Source: Sandaracinaceae bacterium (lineage in GTDB: Bacteria > Myxococcota_A > Polyangia > Polyangiales > Sandaracinaceae). From it: a DNA stretch of 41,872 bases. The notes under the pieces are model-generated. The model was not told the origin of the DNA, searched no databases, and was given only the letters and a program-made list of their open reading frames with translations. The position numbers were made by a program, and so were the translations under genes. The stretch covers positions 1 to 41,872 of the forward strand of contig SHBB01000006.1 in the NCBI GenBank assembly GCA_004213565.1, written 5' to 3'. This document shows, in pieces, positions 32,381 through 39,269 of this stretch. Numbering within the stretch: the first letter of the stretch is position 1; each line of letters begins with the position of its first letter.

Positions 32381-34099
32381 ATGAGAACGAATTTCGGTAC
32401 CGGAGTCCTGATCACGGGGCTGCTGCTGGGCATGACGGCGTGCTCCGGGACGGTGGCTCCCGACGCGGGACCGCCGGTCGGGGACACGGGGACGACGAGG
32501 GTGGACTCGGGGCCGGCCGAGCCGCCGCCTCCGCTGCGCGAGTCGGTCGACCTCCTGCTCGTCGTCGACAACTCCAACTCGATGACCGAGGAGCAGGCCA
32601 GCTTCGGCGCGGAGCTGCCGGAGCTCATTCGCAGCCTCTCTCTGATCACCGACCAGCTCAGCGTGGGCATCGTGACCACGGACATGGGCACCGGGGGCTT
32701 CACGGTCCCCACCTGCGCCCGCTCGGACCTCGGCGATGACGGAGTGCTCCGCACCACGGGCCAGACCGCCATCGCGGGCTGCGCCGCCACCTACCCGAGC
32801 TTCCTGGAGTTCGACCCGGCCATGGGCGCGGACGCCTTCGCTGCGGACCTGGGCTGCGTGGCCGCCGCAGGGACCGGGGGCTGCGGCTTCGAGCAGCAGC
32901 TCGACGCGATGCTGAAGGCCATCAGCCCGGCCGCGCCGACCGACTGGACCGCGCCCGGCTACGCGCCGCCCACCTTCTTCGGCGACTCGGCGGGTCACGC
33001 GGATGGCGCGAACGCAGGTCTCATCGAGGCGGGATCCGTGCTCGCCGTCGTCATCCTGACGGACGAAGAGGACTGCTCGGCCTCCGACCCCGATCTCTAC
33101 AACCCGAGCAGCGCGACGTACGGCGCGACCGATCTGAACCTGCGCTGCTTCGCGCACGCCGACGCGGCGCTCCACGCCACGAGCCGGTACGTCGACGGGC
33201 TCCTCCAACTGCGCCACCGCCCCGAGCGGGTCGTCTTCGTCCCGATCGCGGGTGTGCCGTCGGACCTGACTCCGCTGCCCGGGGCCAGCATCGACTGGCC
33301 GAGGCTCATCGGGCCCGCGGGGACGCGGGACCCGAGGATGGACGAGCGGGTGGATCCCGCAAACCCGAGCCGCCTCACCCCTTCGTGCAACACGCCGCGA
33401 GGGCTGGCGTTCCCGCCCATCCGCATGTTGCAGGTCGCGCAGGCGCTGGAAGAGCGCGGCGCCACCGTCGGGATCGGCAGCATCTGCGCAGAGACGGGCT
33501 ACGCCCAGCCGGTCTACGACGCGATCAGCCGCGCGCTCTGCGGCCCCGCGGGATGCACGCCGTCATGCGCCCCGAGCTGCGCGGACCGTGCGTGCGGCGA
33601 CGACGGTTGTGGCGGCTCGTGCGGCAGCTGCGGCGCGGGCGACGAGTGCGTGCCGGCTGCGACGAGCGCCTCGTGCCTGAACCAGTACCGAGGCCAGATC
33701 ATGGGCGGCCGGGCGTCCGCGAGCACGAGTGAAGGCAGCTGTGGCGTCGACTTCGTCGCGCGGATCGCCGACGACGGGCGCGTCACGTTCCTCGACTCCG
33801 CCGGGGGGAGTCTCTCGAACTTGCCGTGCGGCATGAGCGTCGGGGGCCGCACGCTGACCCTGCGCCTCAACGATCGGTCCGACTACCGGGTCTCGCCGAC
33901 GGGCGAGATCACGGGGACCGTGACCGTCCGCGCCGAGTATGTCCGCGGGAGGACGTTCGAGGCCGGCATGGATGGGATGCTGACCGGCGACGGGACCCTC
34001 TTCGACGGGAGGATGACCGGCCTGCCGCAGACCGTGGACCTCACCGAGATCGAAGTGACGGTGCGAGAGGTGACCTTCCAGGCGCCGTGGCCCCGCTGA
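32381..34099 (+). CDS. Von Willebrand factor A-domain lipoprotein with cysteine-rich hinge
   Basis: The ATG at 32381 follows a G-rich ribosome site (32371-32376). The 572-residue product begins MRTNFGTGVLITGLLLGMTAC (Cys21) and a Thr/Pro/Gly linker. A vWA domain spans ~57-390: VDLLLVVDNSNSMTEEQ carries the metal-ion adhesion motif DxSxS as Asp63/Ser65/Ser67, later TTDMGTGGF and VVILTDEEDC supply further ligands. Then comes a knot of cysteines (CTPSCAPSCADRACGDDG, GGSCGSCGAGDEC), followed by a C-terminal beta domain (~450-570) with strand pairs (RVTFLDSAGGSLS, GRTLTLRLND). It is probably a surface adhesion or protein-binding factor. It is followed 3 bases later by another lipoprotein gene, likely the same operon. 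Confidence 0.9.
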   Translation: MRTNFGTGVLITGLLLGMTACSGTVAPDAGPPVGDTGTTRVDSGPAEPPPPLRESVDLLLVVDNSNSMTEEQASFGAELPELIRSLSLITDQLSVGIVTTDMGTGGFTVPTCARSDLGDDGVLRTTGQTAIAGCAATYPSFLEFDPAMGADAFAADLGCVAAAGTGGCGFEQQLDAMLKAISPAAPTDWTAPGYAPPTFFGDSAGHADGANAGLIEAGSVLAVVILTDEEDCSASDPDLYNPSSATYGATDLNLRCFAHADAALHATSRYVDGLLQLRHRPERVVFVPIAGVPSDLTPLPGASIDWPRLIGPAGTRDPRMDERVDPANPSRLTPSCNTPRGLAFPPIRMLQVAQALEERGATVGIGSICAETGYAQPVYDAISRALCGPAGCTPSCAPSCADRACGDDGCGGSCGSCGAGDECVPAATSASCLNQYRGQIMGGRASASTSEGSCGVDFVARIADDGRVTFLDSAGGSLSNLPCGMSVGGRTLTLRLNDRSDYRVSPTGEITGTVTVRAEYVRGRTFEAGMDGMLTGDGTLFDGRMTGLPQTVDLTEIEVTVREVTFQAPWPR

Positions 34100-34102
34100 G
34101 GG

Positions 34103-34738
34103 ATGAAAGCGAGCACGATGATGAGACGACGAAACCTCTGGCCCCTCCTCGGGGCGACGCTGTTGCTGTCCATGCCGGCCTGCCAGCCCGACGACGACCC
34201 CGTCGATTCGGGCTCGGCGACCCGGCGAGACTCGGGCCCCGGCCGGGACTCGGGCCCGACTTCGGTAGACGCGGGACCAGCTGGGCTCGTGATCGACACG
34301 TCCGGGATGCCCGGGAACCCGATCCCCTGGTCGGAGTCGCCCGAGGAGATGATGTCCCTGTGTGGCACCCTCGAAGGCAACGTCCTTCGCCTGAGTGAGC
34401 TGGCGGGCCGCGACTGCGGCGGTGAGACCGAGCCGATCCTGCTCGCGCAGCGAACCGGCGACACCGTGAGGCTCCTCGCGCGCACCAGCCCCGCGGTGGA
34501 GATCGTCTCCTCGACCACGGGCACGGTGACGTCGCCGCAGCAGGCGACCGATCTGCTCGACACGACGATGGACGAGGACGGCTGGGCCAGGGGCTCCGTC
34601 GTCATCCGGGTCAGCGCCTCGGACGGGGGCGAGCCCGCGATGATCCGGGTTCACATCGAGCACTTCTCCCGCTTCGTGGGGCCGACGACGACGCGCGCGG
34701 CCGCGTTCAACTACGATCGGGTGTTCCCGGCGATGTAG
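34103..34738 (+). CDS. Small lipoprotein, partner of vWA gene
   Basis: The 211-residue product begins MKASTMMRRRNLWPLLGATLLLSMPAC: basic start and lipobox, Cys27. The ATG follows the previous stop by 3 bases, with GAGGG 3 bases upstream. A Ser/Asp/Gly-rich linker (DSGPGRDSGPTSVDAG) links to a ~140-residue domain with two cysteines near its start (SLCGTLEG, RDCGGE) and repeated strand-like segments (TVRLLARTSPAVEIVS, GSVVIRVSASDGG). I do not recognise it. Given its coupling to the vWA lipoprotein, both are probably surface-anchored and may act together (inference). Confidence 0.8.
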   Translation: MKASTMMRRRNLWPLLGATLLLSMPACQPDDDPVDSGSATRRDSGPGRDSGPTSVDAGPAGLVIDTSGMPGNPIPWSESPEEMMSLCGTLEGNVLRLSELAGRDCGGETEPILLAQRTGDTVRLLARTSPAVEIVSSTTGTVTSPQQATDLLDTTMDEDGWARGSVVIRVSASDGGEPAMIRVHIEHFSRFVGPTTTRAAAFNYDRVFPAM

Positions 34739-34775
34739 CGCCGCCGCATTCTTGACAGCCGTTCATGGGCGGCGC
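34738..34775. repeat. Inverted repeat after the lipoprotein stop
   Basis: GCGCCGCC (34738-34745) and GGCGGCGC (34768-34775) are perfectly complementary with a 22-base loop. It starts at the last base of the stop codon of the preceding gene. A TTGACA (34752-34757) lies in the loop but has no good -10 partner. It could be a weak terminator or a chance feature. Confidence 0.3.
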
Positions 34776-34867
34776 GAGGCTGGTCGGCCACGCGAGGCGG
34801 TTCGGTCTCGTGGCCTCCGGGAGGCGCAGCATTGCCCTCCCGCGAGCATGACCACATAAGGATGACC

Positions 34868-35218
34868 ATGGCAGATTCCATCGTGAACAAGGTCGGACGG
34901 CGACACTCGCTTCGCGTCCTCGGCGTCGGCGGGCTCTCCGCCGTCGGGCTCCTCTCCCTCGTCGGCTGCGGCGGTGAAGAGGAAGGCGGCGGCGGCGAGT
35001 GCACGGGCGAGGTCGACGCTCAGTCCCAGCAGCTGCGCCAGACCCTGCAGTACGTCGAGCAGTCGACGCAGGACGGCAAGTGGTGCCACAACTGCGTTCA
35101 GTACACCGCCGGGACGCACGGCGCGTGCGGCAGCTGCACCGTCTTCACCGGCCCGGTCCAGCCCGACGGGTACTGCCTGAGCTGGGCTGCGATGCCCGAA
35201 GCGCCCGCCGAGGGCTGA
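34868..35218 (+). CDS. HiPIP-like iron-sulfur protein with Tat/lipoprotein signal
   Basis: The ATG at 34868 follows AAGG 6 bases upstream; ATG 34862 is a poorer fit. The 116-residue product has GRRHSLRVLG, a twin-arginine-like motif, then a hydrophobic stretch and LVGC (Cys34). The mature part carries WCHNC at 72-76, then ACGSC and GYCLSW at the end. With Cys73, Cys76, Cys90 and Cys103 the spacing (2, 13, 12) matches high-potential iron-sulfur proteins, which hold a 4Fe-4S cluster and pass single electrons in the periplasm. C87 (in ACGSC) is an extra cysteine. Folded export via Tat suits a cluster protein. It could be an electron carrier for an unidentified respiratory complex (inference). 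Confidence 0.85.
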   Translation: MADSIVNKVGRRHSLRVLGVGGLSAVGLLSLVGCGGEEEGGGGECTGEVDAQSQQLRQTLQYVEQSTQDGKWCHNCVQYTAGTHGACGSCTVFTGPVQPDGYCLSWAAMPEAPAEG

Positions 35219-35224
35219 GCGAGC

Positions 35225-36613
35225 TCAGCGGCTCATGATCGCGTCGCGCACGCTCTCGAGCGGCGCGGCGCGGAGCCGGCCTCCGCGCCCCACGCCGAGC
35301 CTCTCCAGCAGCTCCGCGGTCGGCGGGAACGCCACGCGCCGCGCGTAGGTGTCGCGCAGCGGGCCGAGCACCGGGGCGTCGAAGGAGCGGTCGAGGAGCG
35401 CGGTCAGCCGCTCGCTCCGCCACACGCCGGGCCCGCCTCGCCAGGTCCGCGCGCCCCGCCGCAGCGCCTCGTCCAGCGACGATCCTCGCTGGCGCAGGGC
35501 CACGTCCGCCTCGAGCGCGAACGCGGTCCCCGCCCAGTAGACGCGCTGGTAGGCGTAGGTGCGGTGCATGTTCTCCGCCTCGACCGCGAGCGCGTCTCGC
35601 TCGCGACCGCGGGCGCCGCGTCGGAATCCGTCGCGCAGCGCAGCCCAGGCCTGCTCCGGGCTCTGGACCCCCATCCGAGCCTGCAACACCTCTTGATAGT
35701 ACGTGGCGAGTCCCTCGTAGAGCCAGGCGTCCTCCTGGACCATCGGCGGCAGCTGCAGATGCGACAGCTCGTGCCAGGTCACCCAGCTCTCGCGCAGCGC
35801 GTCGGCGCTCGAGTGTCGTCCGACGATGAAGCCGACCGAGCAGCCGCCGCCTCTGCGCACCATGCCGAAGCCGACGCCGCTCCCGTCGCCGGGCGCGAAG
35901 ACGATCAGGAGGTTGGAGACCGGGAACCGCCCTTGCACCGTGGAGACGCCCTCGATCGCGGTGCGCAGCCACGCGGTCGTGTCCTCCGCCGTGAAGTCCC
36001 AGCCGTCCCCGAGCCGGACGAGCTCCGCGTCGACCCCATGCGAGGAGACGCGGATGGGCTCGAAGCGGCCGAACGCGACGAAGGCCGGGCGACGGAACGC
36101 GGAGCGGTTCAGGCGGTAGCCGTCTCCTTCGCGTGGCCAGGGCGCCGCGACCCGGAGGCCATCGGGCAGATCGAAGCGGATCGTCGCGTGTTCGGGCGGC
36201 CTGCGACGCGAGCGCCAGAGCCAAGCGCCCTGCGAGCCGACGAAGTCGACGCCCTGGCGGTTGGAGAAGCGCGACGCGCGGCGCGCCTGGTCGAGATCGA
36301 CGCGGTAGGTGAGGCAGTCGCCGTCGGAGAGCCCCGAGGTGTCGATACGACCGCGACGGACCGTGAGCGCCTGCGCCCCCTTGCGGGCGTCGAGCAGCGC
36401 GGGGCCCGCGCGGTCGATCCCGGGGCCGAGCGACCGGGGAGGCGCGCCGGCGAAGCAGACCTCCACCGTCATGCGCTCGAGGGCGGCGTCGGTGCGGACC
36501 CGGTAGCGGACCTCGGCCGCGTCGTCCTCCTCGTCTGCGGCGCTCCGGACCGGCGCGACCGCGAGCCCGAGCGCGATCAGGGAGAGCCAGGGCAAGCTTC
36601 GACGAACGCGCAC
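35225..36613 (-). CDS. Exported M61-type (gluzincin) metallopeptidase-like protein
   Basis: The 462-residue product has a signal peptide (MRVRRSLPWLSLIALGLAVAPVRSAAD). The first ~250 residues form beta structure as in glycyl aminopeptidases of family M61. The catalytic centre is WHELSHLQLPPMVQEDAWLYEGLATYYQ: His281-Glu282-x-x-His285 with a third ligand Glu300 14 residues further, in the gluzincin arrangement. The C-terminal half is helical (YAYQRVYWAGTAFALEADVA). The enzyme probably acts on N-terminal or exposed peptides in the periplasm. The start is GTG with TAGGAT exactly 6 bases upstream and no ribosome site. It is convergent with the HiPIP-like gene (6 bases between stops). Confidence 0.88.
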   Translation of the reverse strand: MRVRRSLPWLSLIALGLAVAPVRSAADEEDDAAEVRYRVRTDAALERMTVEVCFAGAPPRSLGPGIDRAGPALLDARKGAQALTVRRGRIDTSGLSDGDCLTYRVDLDQARRASRFSNRQGVDFVGSQGAWLWRSRRRPPEHATIRFDLPDGLRVAAPWPREGDGYRLNRSAFRRPAFVAFGRFEPIRVSSHGVDAELVRLGDGWDFTAEDTTAWLRTAIEGVSTVQGRFPVSNLLIVFAPGDGSGVGFGMVRRGGGCSVGFIVGRHSSADALRESWVTWHELSHLQLPPMVQEDAWLYEGLATYYQEVLQARMGVQSPEQAWAALRDGFRRGARGRERDALAVEAENMHRTYAYQRVYWAGTAFALEADVALRQRGSSLDEALRRGARTWRGGPGVWRSERLTALLDRSFDAPVLGPLRDTYARRVAFPPTAELLERLGVGRGGRLRAAPLESVRDAIMSR

Positions 36614-36619
36614 CGGGTC

Positions 36620-36625
36620 ATCCTA
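36620..36625 (-). promoter_or_regulatory. Putative -10 hexamer TAGGAT, 6 bases before M61-like GTG
   Basis: TAGGAT fits TANNNT and ends exactly 6 bases before the GTG at 36613, separated by GACCCG with no Shine-Dalgarno. A leaderless transcript would start at the GTG. It lies in the 211-base divergent gap (36614-36824); otherwise I see nothing there apart from the ribosome site of the DUF2330 gene. Confidence 0.45.
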
Positions 36626-36824
36626 GGACTTGGAGCGTGAGCGTCGAGCGGCATGCCTTGGCACGCGCCCACGGTCCGACCGCGCTCGAGGCGTGACAGG
36701 CTGGCGCGTTGCGAACGGCGACGCTTTCCTCGGCCGTTGAAATCATTGCTGTTTCCCGAAGCCGAGGGGCGACGGCACGAGAGCTGCTCTACCGTGTCCG
36801 GACCTCTGTGGGATGGAGACGACG

Positions 36825-38483
36825 ATGAGAACCCTGACCCTCGCCACGCTGGGCGCCGCGACGGCCGCCGCCGCGCTGCTCTCGGCCACCCCGACCGCGC
36901 ACGCGTGCGGCGGCTTCTTCTGTAACCGCCAGGCGATCGACCAGTCCGGCGAGAACATCGCCTTCATCTACAACGACGACGGCACGGTCACGACGGTCGT
37001 GCAGATCCTCTACCAGGGCCCGTCGGAGGAGTTCGCGTGGATCCTGCCGATCCCCGCCGAGCCCACGGTCGACGTCGGCACGGACGCGCTCTTCCAGGCG
37101 CTCGCGGGGCAGACCACCCCGCGCTTCGTGACGCGCACCGAGATCCACGGGACCTGCCGGAACGAGCCGGGCTGCTACGACCACTGGGCCCGTGACGACG
37201 CCGACGGCCCGATGGCGGGCGGCGGGTTCGCCGACGCGGGCGTCGCCCCGCCGGCCGGAGAGGTCGACGTCCGTTTCCGCGGCAGCGTGGGCCCCTTCGA
37301 CGTCGCGGTCCTGCGCGCGGGCGACGCGGACGTCCTCCGCACCTGGCTGACCGACAACGGCTACGAGATCCCGGAGAGCGCGGGAGCGGAGCTGGATCAC
37401 TACGTCGCGCTCGACCACTACTTCGTGGCCCTGAAGCTCCTCAAGGATCGCGAGACCGGCGAGATCCAGCCGATCGTGCTCACGAGCGAGAACAACGAGC
37501 CCTGCATCCCGATCCGGCTCACCCGGATCGCGACCGTGCCGGACATGCCCATCACGGCGTACTTCATCGCCGACCAGCGCGTCCGGCCGCTCAACTTCAT
37601 GATGGTGCAGCCCGACCTCGACGACTTCGGCTTGTGGACGGGCGAGACGCGCTACTTCGACGCGGTGACGCGGGCGGTGGACGACGCGGGCGGCCACGCC
37701 TTCGTGACCGACTACGCGGGCGACGTGCCGACCATCTCGATCGGCATGGACCCGATCGAAGACCTCCGCAGCGTGACCGAGCCCGGGCCGTTCCTGCGCG
37801 AGCTGCAGAGCCGCGGCTTCAACGGCGACTCGCAGCTGCTCGGCATCCTCCTGCGCAACCTGCCGCCGCCGGACGGCTACGACGCGCAGATGTTCTACAA
37901 CTGCCTCACCCAGGGCTGGTGCGAGACGGACGCGGACGTCGTGGCGCACCTCGAGGCCGTCGGCTTCGACCCGAACGGGCTCGTCGACGACCTCGACCGG
38001 GGCATCGTCGCGCCGCGCAACCAGGCGCAGGACTGGGTCGACGCGGGTGAGCACCTCACGCGGCTCTTCACCACGATGAGCGCGGACGAGATGGACGAGG
38101 ATCCGATGTTCATGCGCAGCGCCGAGCTCGCGCGCGAGCACTCGAACGTGCACGAGGCGGTGCAGCACGTGGACTGCAGCGAGGAGTACTTCCGCTGGAC
38201 CGCGCCCACCCGCCTGGTACTCCCGAGCGGGCGCGAGCGCGTGTTGCAAGAGGGCGTGCCGTACTACGGCAGCGACGACGAGTACTGCGAGGACCGCTAC
38301 GGCGGCGACTTCCGCCCGGGCATGCCCACCGAGCGCCTGCGTGAGGTCTCGGACGAGCGTGGGGTGACGCCGGGCGGCGGCGCGCTCTGCAGCGCCTCGC
38401 CCGTCAGCACCGGCTTCGGCGCGGCGGCCCTGCTCGGGCTCGGCGCCGCGGCCCTCTTCTGGCGTCGCCGCAAGTCGGCCTGA
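36825..38483 (+). CDS. DUF2330 protein with MYXO-CTERM-like tail
   Basis: The ATG at 36825 is preferred over 36813 because GGAG lies 6 bases upstream of it. The 552-residue product has a signal peptide (MRTLTLATLGAATAAAALLSATPTAHA), then ACGGFFCNR, which is the DUF2330 start signature; many DUF2330 proteins open with 'CGGFFC'. Further landmarks are QILYQGPSEEFAWILPIPAEP and HYFVALKLLKD. The family is exported and of unknown function. The C-terminus reads ALCSASPVSTGFGAAALLGL, a transmembrane helix and RRRKSA, the MYXO-CTERM layout for surface sorting. There is an additional cysteine near the middle (GTCRNEPGCYDHW). A 12-bp hairpin follows downstream. Confidence 0.92.
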   Translation: MRTLTLATLGAATAAAALLSATPTAHACGGFFCNRQAIDQSGENIAFIYNDDGTVTTVVQILYQGPSEEFAWILPIPAEPTVDVGTDALFQALAGQTTPRFVTRTEIHGTCRNEPGCYDHWARDDADGPMAGGGFADAGVAPPAGEVDVRFRGSVGPFDVAVLRAGDADVLRTWLTDNGYEIPESAGAELDHYVALDHYFVALKLLKDRETGEIQPIVLTSENNEPCIPIRLTRIATVPDMPITAYFIADQRVRPLNFMMVQPDLDDFGLWTGETRYFDAVTRAVDDAGGHAFVTDYAGDVPTISIGMDPIEDLRSVTEPGPFLRELQSRGFNGDSQLLGILLRNLPPPDGYDAQMFYNCLTQGWCETDADVVAHLEAVGFDPNGLVDDLDRGIVAPRNQAQDWVDAGEHLTRLFTTMSADEMDEDPMFMRSAELAREHSNVHEAVQHVDCSEEYFRWTAPTRLVLPSGRERVLQEGVPYYGSDDEYCEDRYGGDFRPGMPTERLREVSDERGVTPGGGALCSASPVSTGFGAAALLGLGAAALFWRRRKSA

Positions 38484-38504
38484 CGCGCTCCAGCCCTCAC
38501 TCCG

Positions 38505-38540
38505 ACGGCGCCTTCACCGATCGCAGGTTGAAGGCGCCGT
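38505..38540. terminator. Strong hairpin in convergent gap (bidirectional terminator candidate)
   Basis: ACGGCGCCTTCA (38505-38516) and TGAAGGCGCCGT (38529-38540) form a perfect 12-bp stem with a 12-base loop that can add two further C-G pairs. It lies midway in the 93-base gap between the convergent genes ending at 38483 and 38577, the largest convergent gap in the window. There is no T-tract on either strand. Read on the minus strand the segment also encodes a short peptide-like remnant (see findings). Confidence 0.55.
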
Positions 38541-38576
38541 TCTGCGTCGCGCCGTAGATGCGGACCCCGCGGATCC

Positions 38577-39260
38577 TCAGCGGCTGTGACCCTGACCGCA
38601 GTCGCCGCAGGCGGTGATGTCGAGGGTCGCGGTGGGGACCTCGGGGGTCGACGCCTTCTGGTAGGCGCCGGCCGCGCGGCTCGCGGCGGGGTCGCCCGAC
38701 TCCTCGGTCTCTGCCGTGCTGGCCTTCTCCTCGACCATCTCGGCCCGCAGCCGGGCGATCTTGGCCCGCGCCTGCGCGGCGACCTTGCGGTCCTGCCCCG
38801 AAGGCTGCGCGGGCGCCATGGCCGCGCGCGCGACCTGCTCGAGCTTCTGCAGCGAGCCTCGGGTGTCGCCCTCGATCTCGCTGGTGTCGATGGACACCTC
38901 GCCCGACACCGCGTAGCGCTTGCCGTCCGGGCCGGTCTCGTAGCCGTAGCTCGGCGCGCCCGCGTGGGCGCCGCCCGACGCGGCGTGCGCCTGCTCGTGC
39001 GCGCGCACCTCGGCGTCGCGCTTCTTCAGGCGCTCCACCTCACGCTGCTCCTTCGAGGTCAGCGCCTCTCCTTCGGGTCCCTCGGCCGCGGCCTGCGGGT
39101 TGACCCGACCGCCGTCCACCGGCGCGCGCTGCCCGGCCTCCGAGCCGACTTCGGTGCTGGGCGCCGGGGCGGCTTGTTCGGGCGCCGTCTGGGCGCGCTG
39201 CGGGGCGAAGAGGCGAGGGGACAGAGAGTGGATCACGGATGACCTCCAACCGTGATCCAT
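38577..39260 (-). CDS. SprA-related putative metalloprotease
   Basis: The 227-residue protein has a low-complexity Ala/Pro/Glu-rich N-terminus and a central SprA-related motif: LKKRDAEVRAHEQAHAASGG, in which HEQAH (His88-Glu89-x-x-His92) is a zinc-binding HExxH site. It is followed by PSYGYETGPDGKRYAVSGEV and VSIDTSEIEGD, the family signature. Family members are annotated as putative metalloprotease catalytic domains; the substrate is unknown. The C-terminus has CGDCGQGHSR, an extra CxxC. No signal peptide is visible. It is 9 bases downstream of the hybrid histidine kinase, so the two are likely co-transcribed. GAGG lies 7 bases before the ATG. Confidence 0.87.
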   Translation of the reverse strand: MDHGWRSSVIHSLSPRLFAPQRAQTAPEQAAPAPSTEVGSEAGQRAPVDGGRVNPQAAAEGPEGEALTSKEQREVERLKKRDAEVRAHEQAHAASGGAHAGAPSYGYETGPDGKRYAVSGEVSIDTSEIEGDTRGSLQKLEQVARAAMAPAQPSGQDRKVAAQARAKIARLRAEMVEEKASTAETEESGDPAASRAAGAYQKASTPEVPTATLDITACGDCGQGHSR

Positions 39261-39269
39261 CGGATGGCC

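Noticed and set aside
34752-34780. TTGACA as promoter of the HiPIP-like gene
   Set aside because: No acceptable -10 hexamer at 16-18 bases; the gene has an SD but its transcription start cannot be placed.
36655-36672. Sigma-54-like TGGCAC upstream of the DUF2330 gene
   Set aside because: The -12 TTGC element is absent at the right distance.
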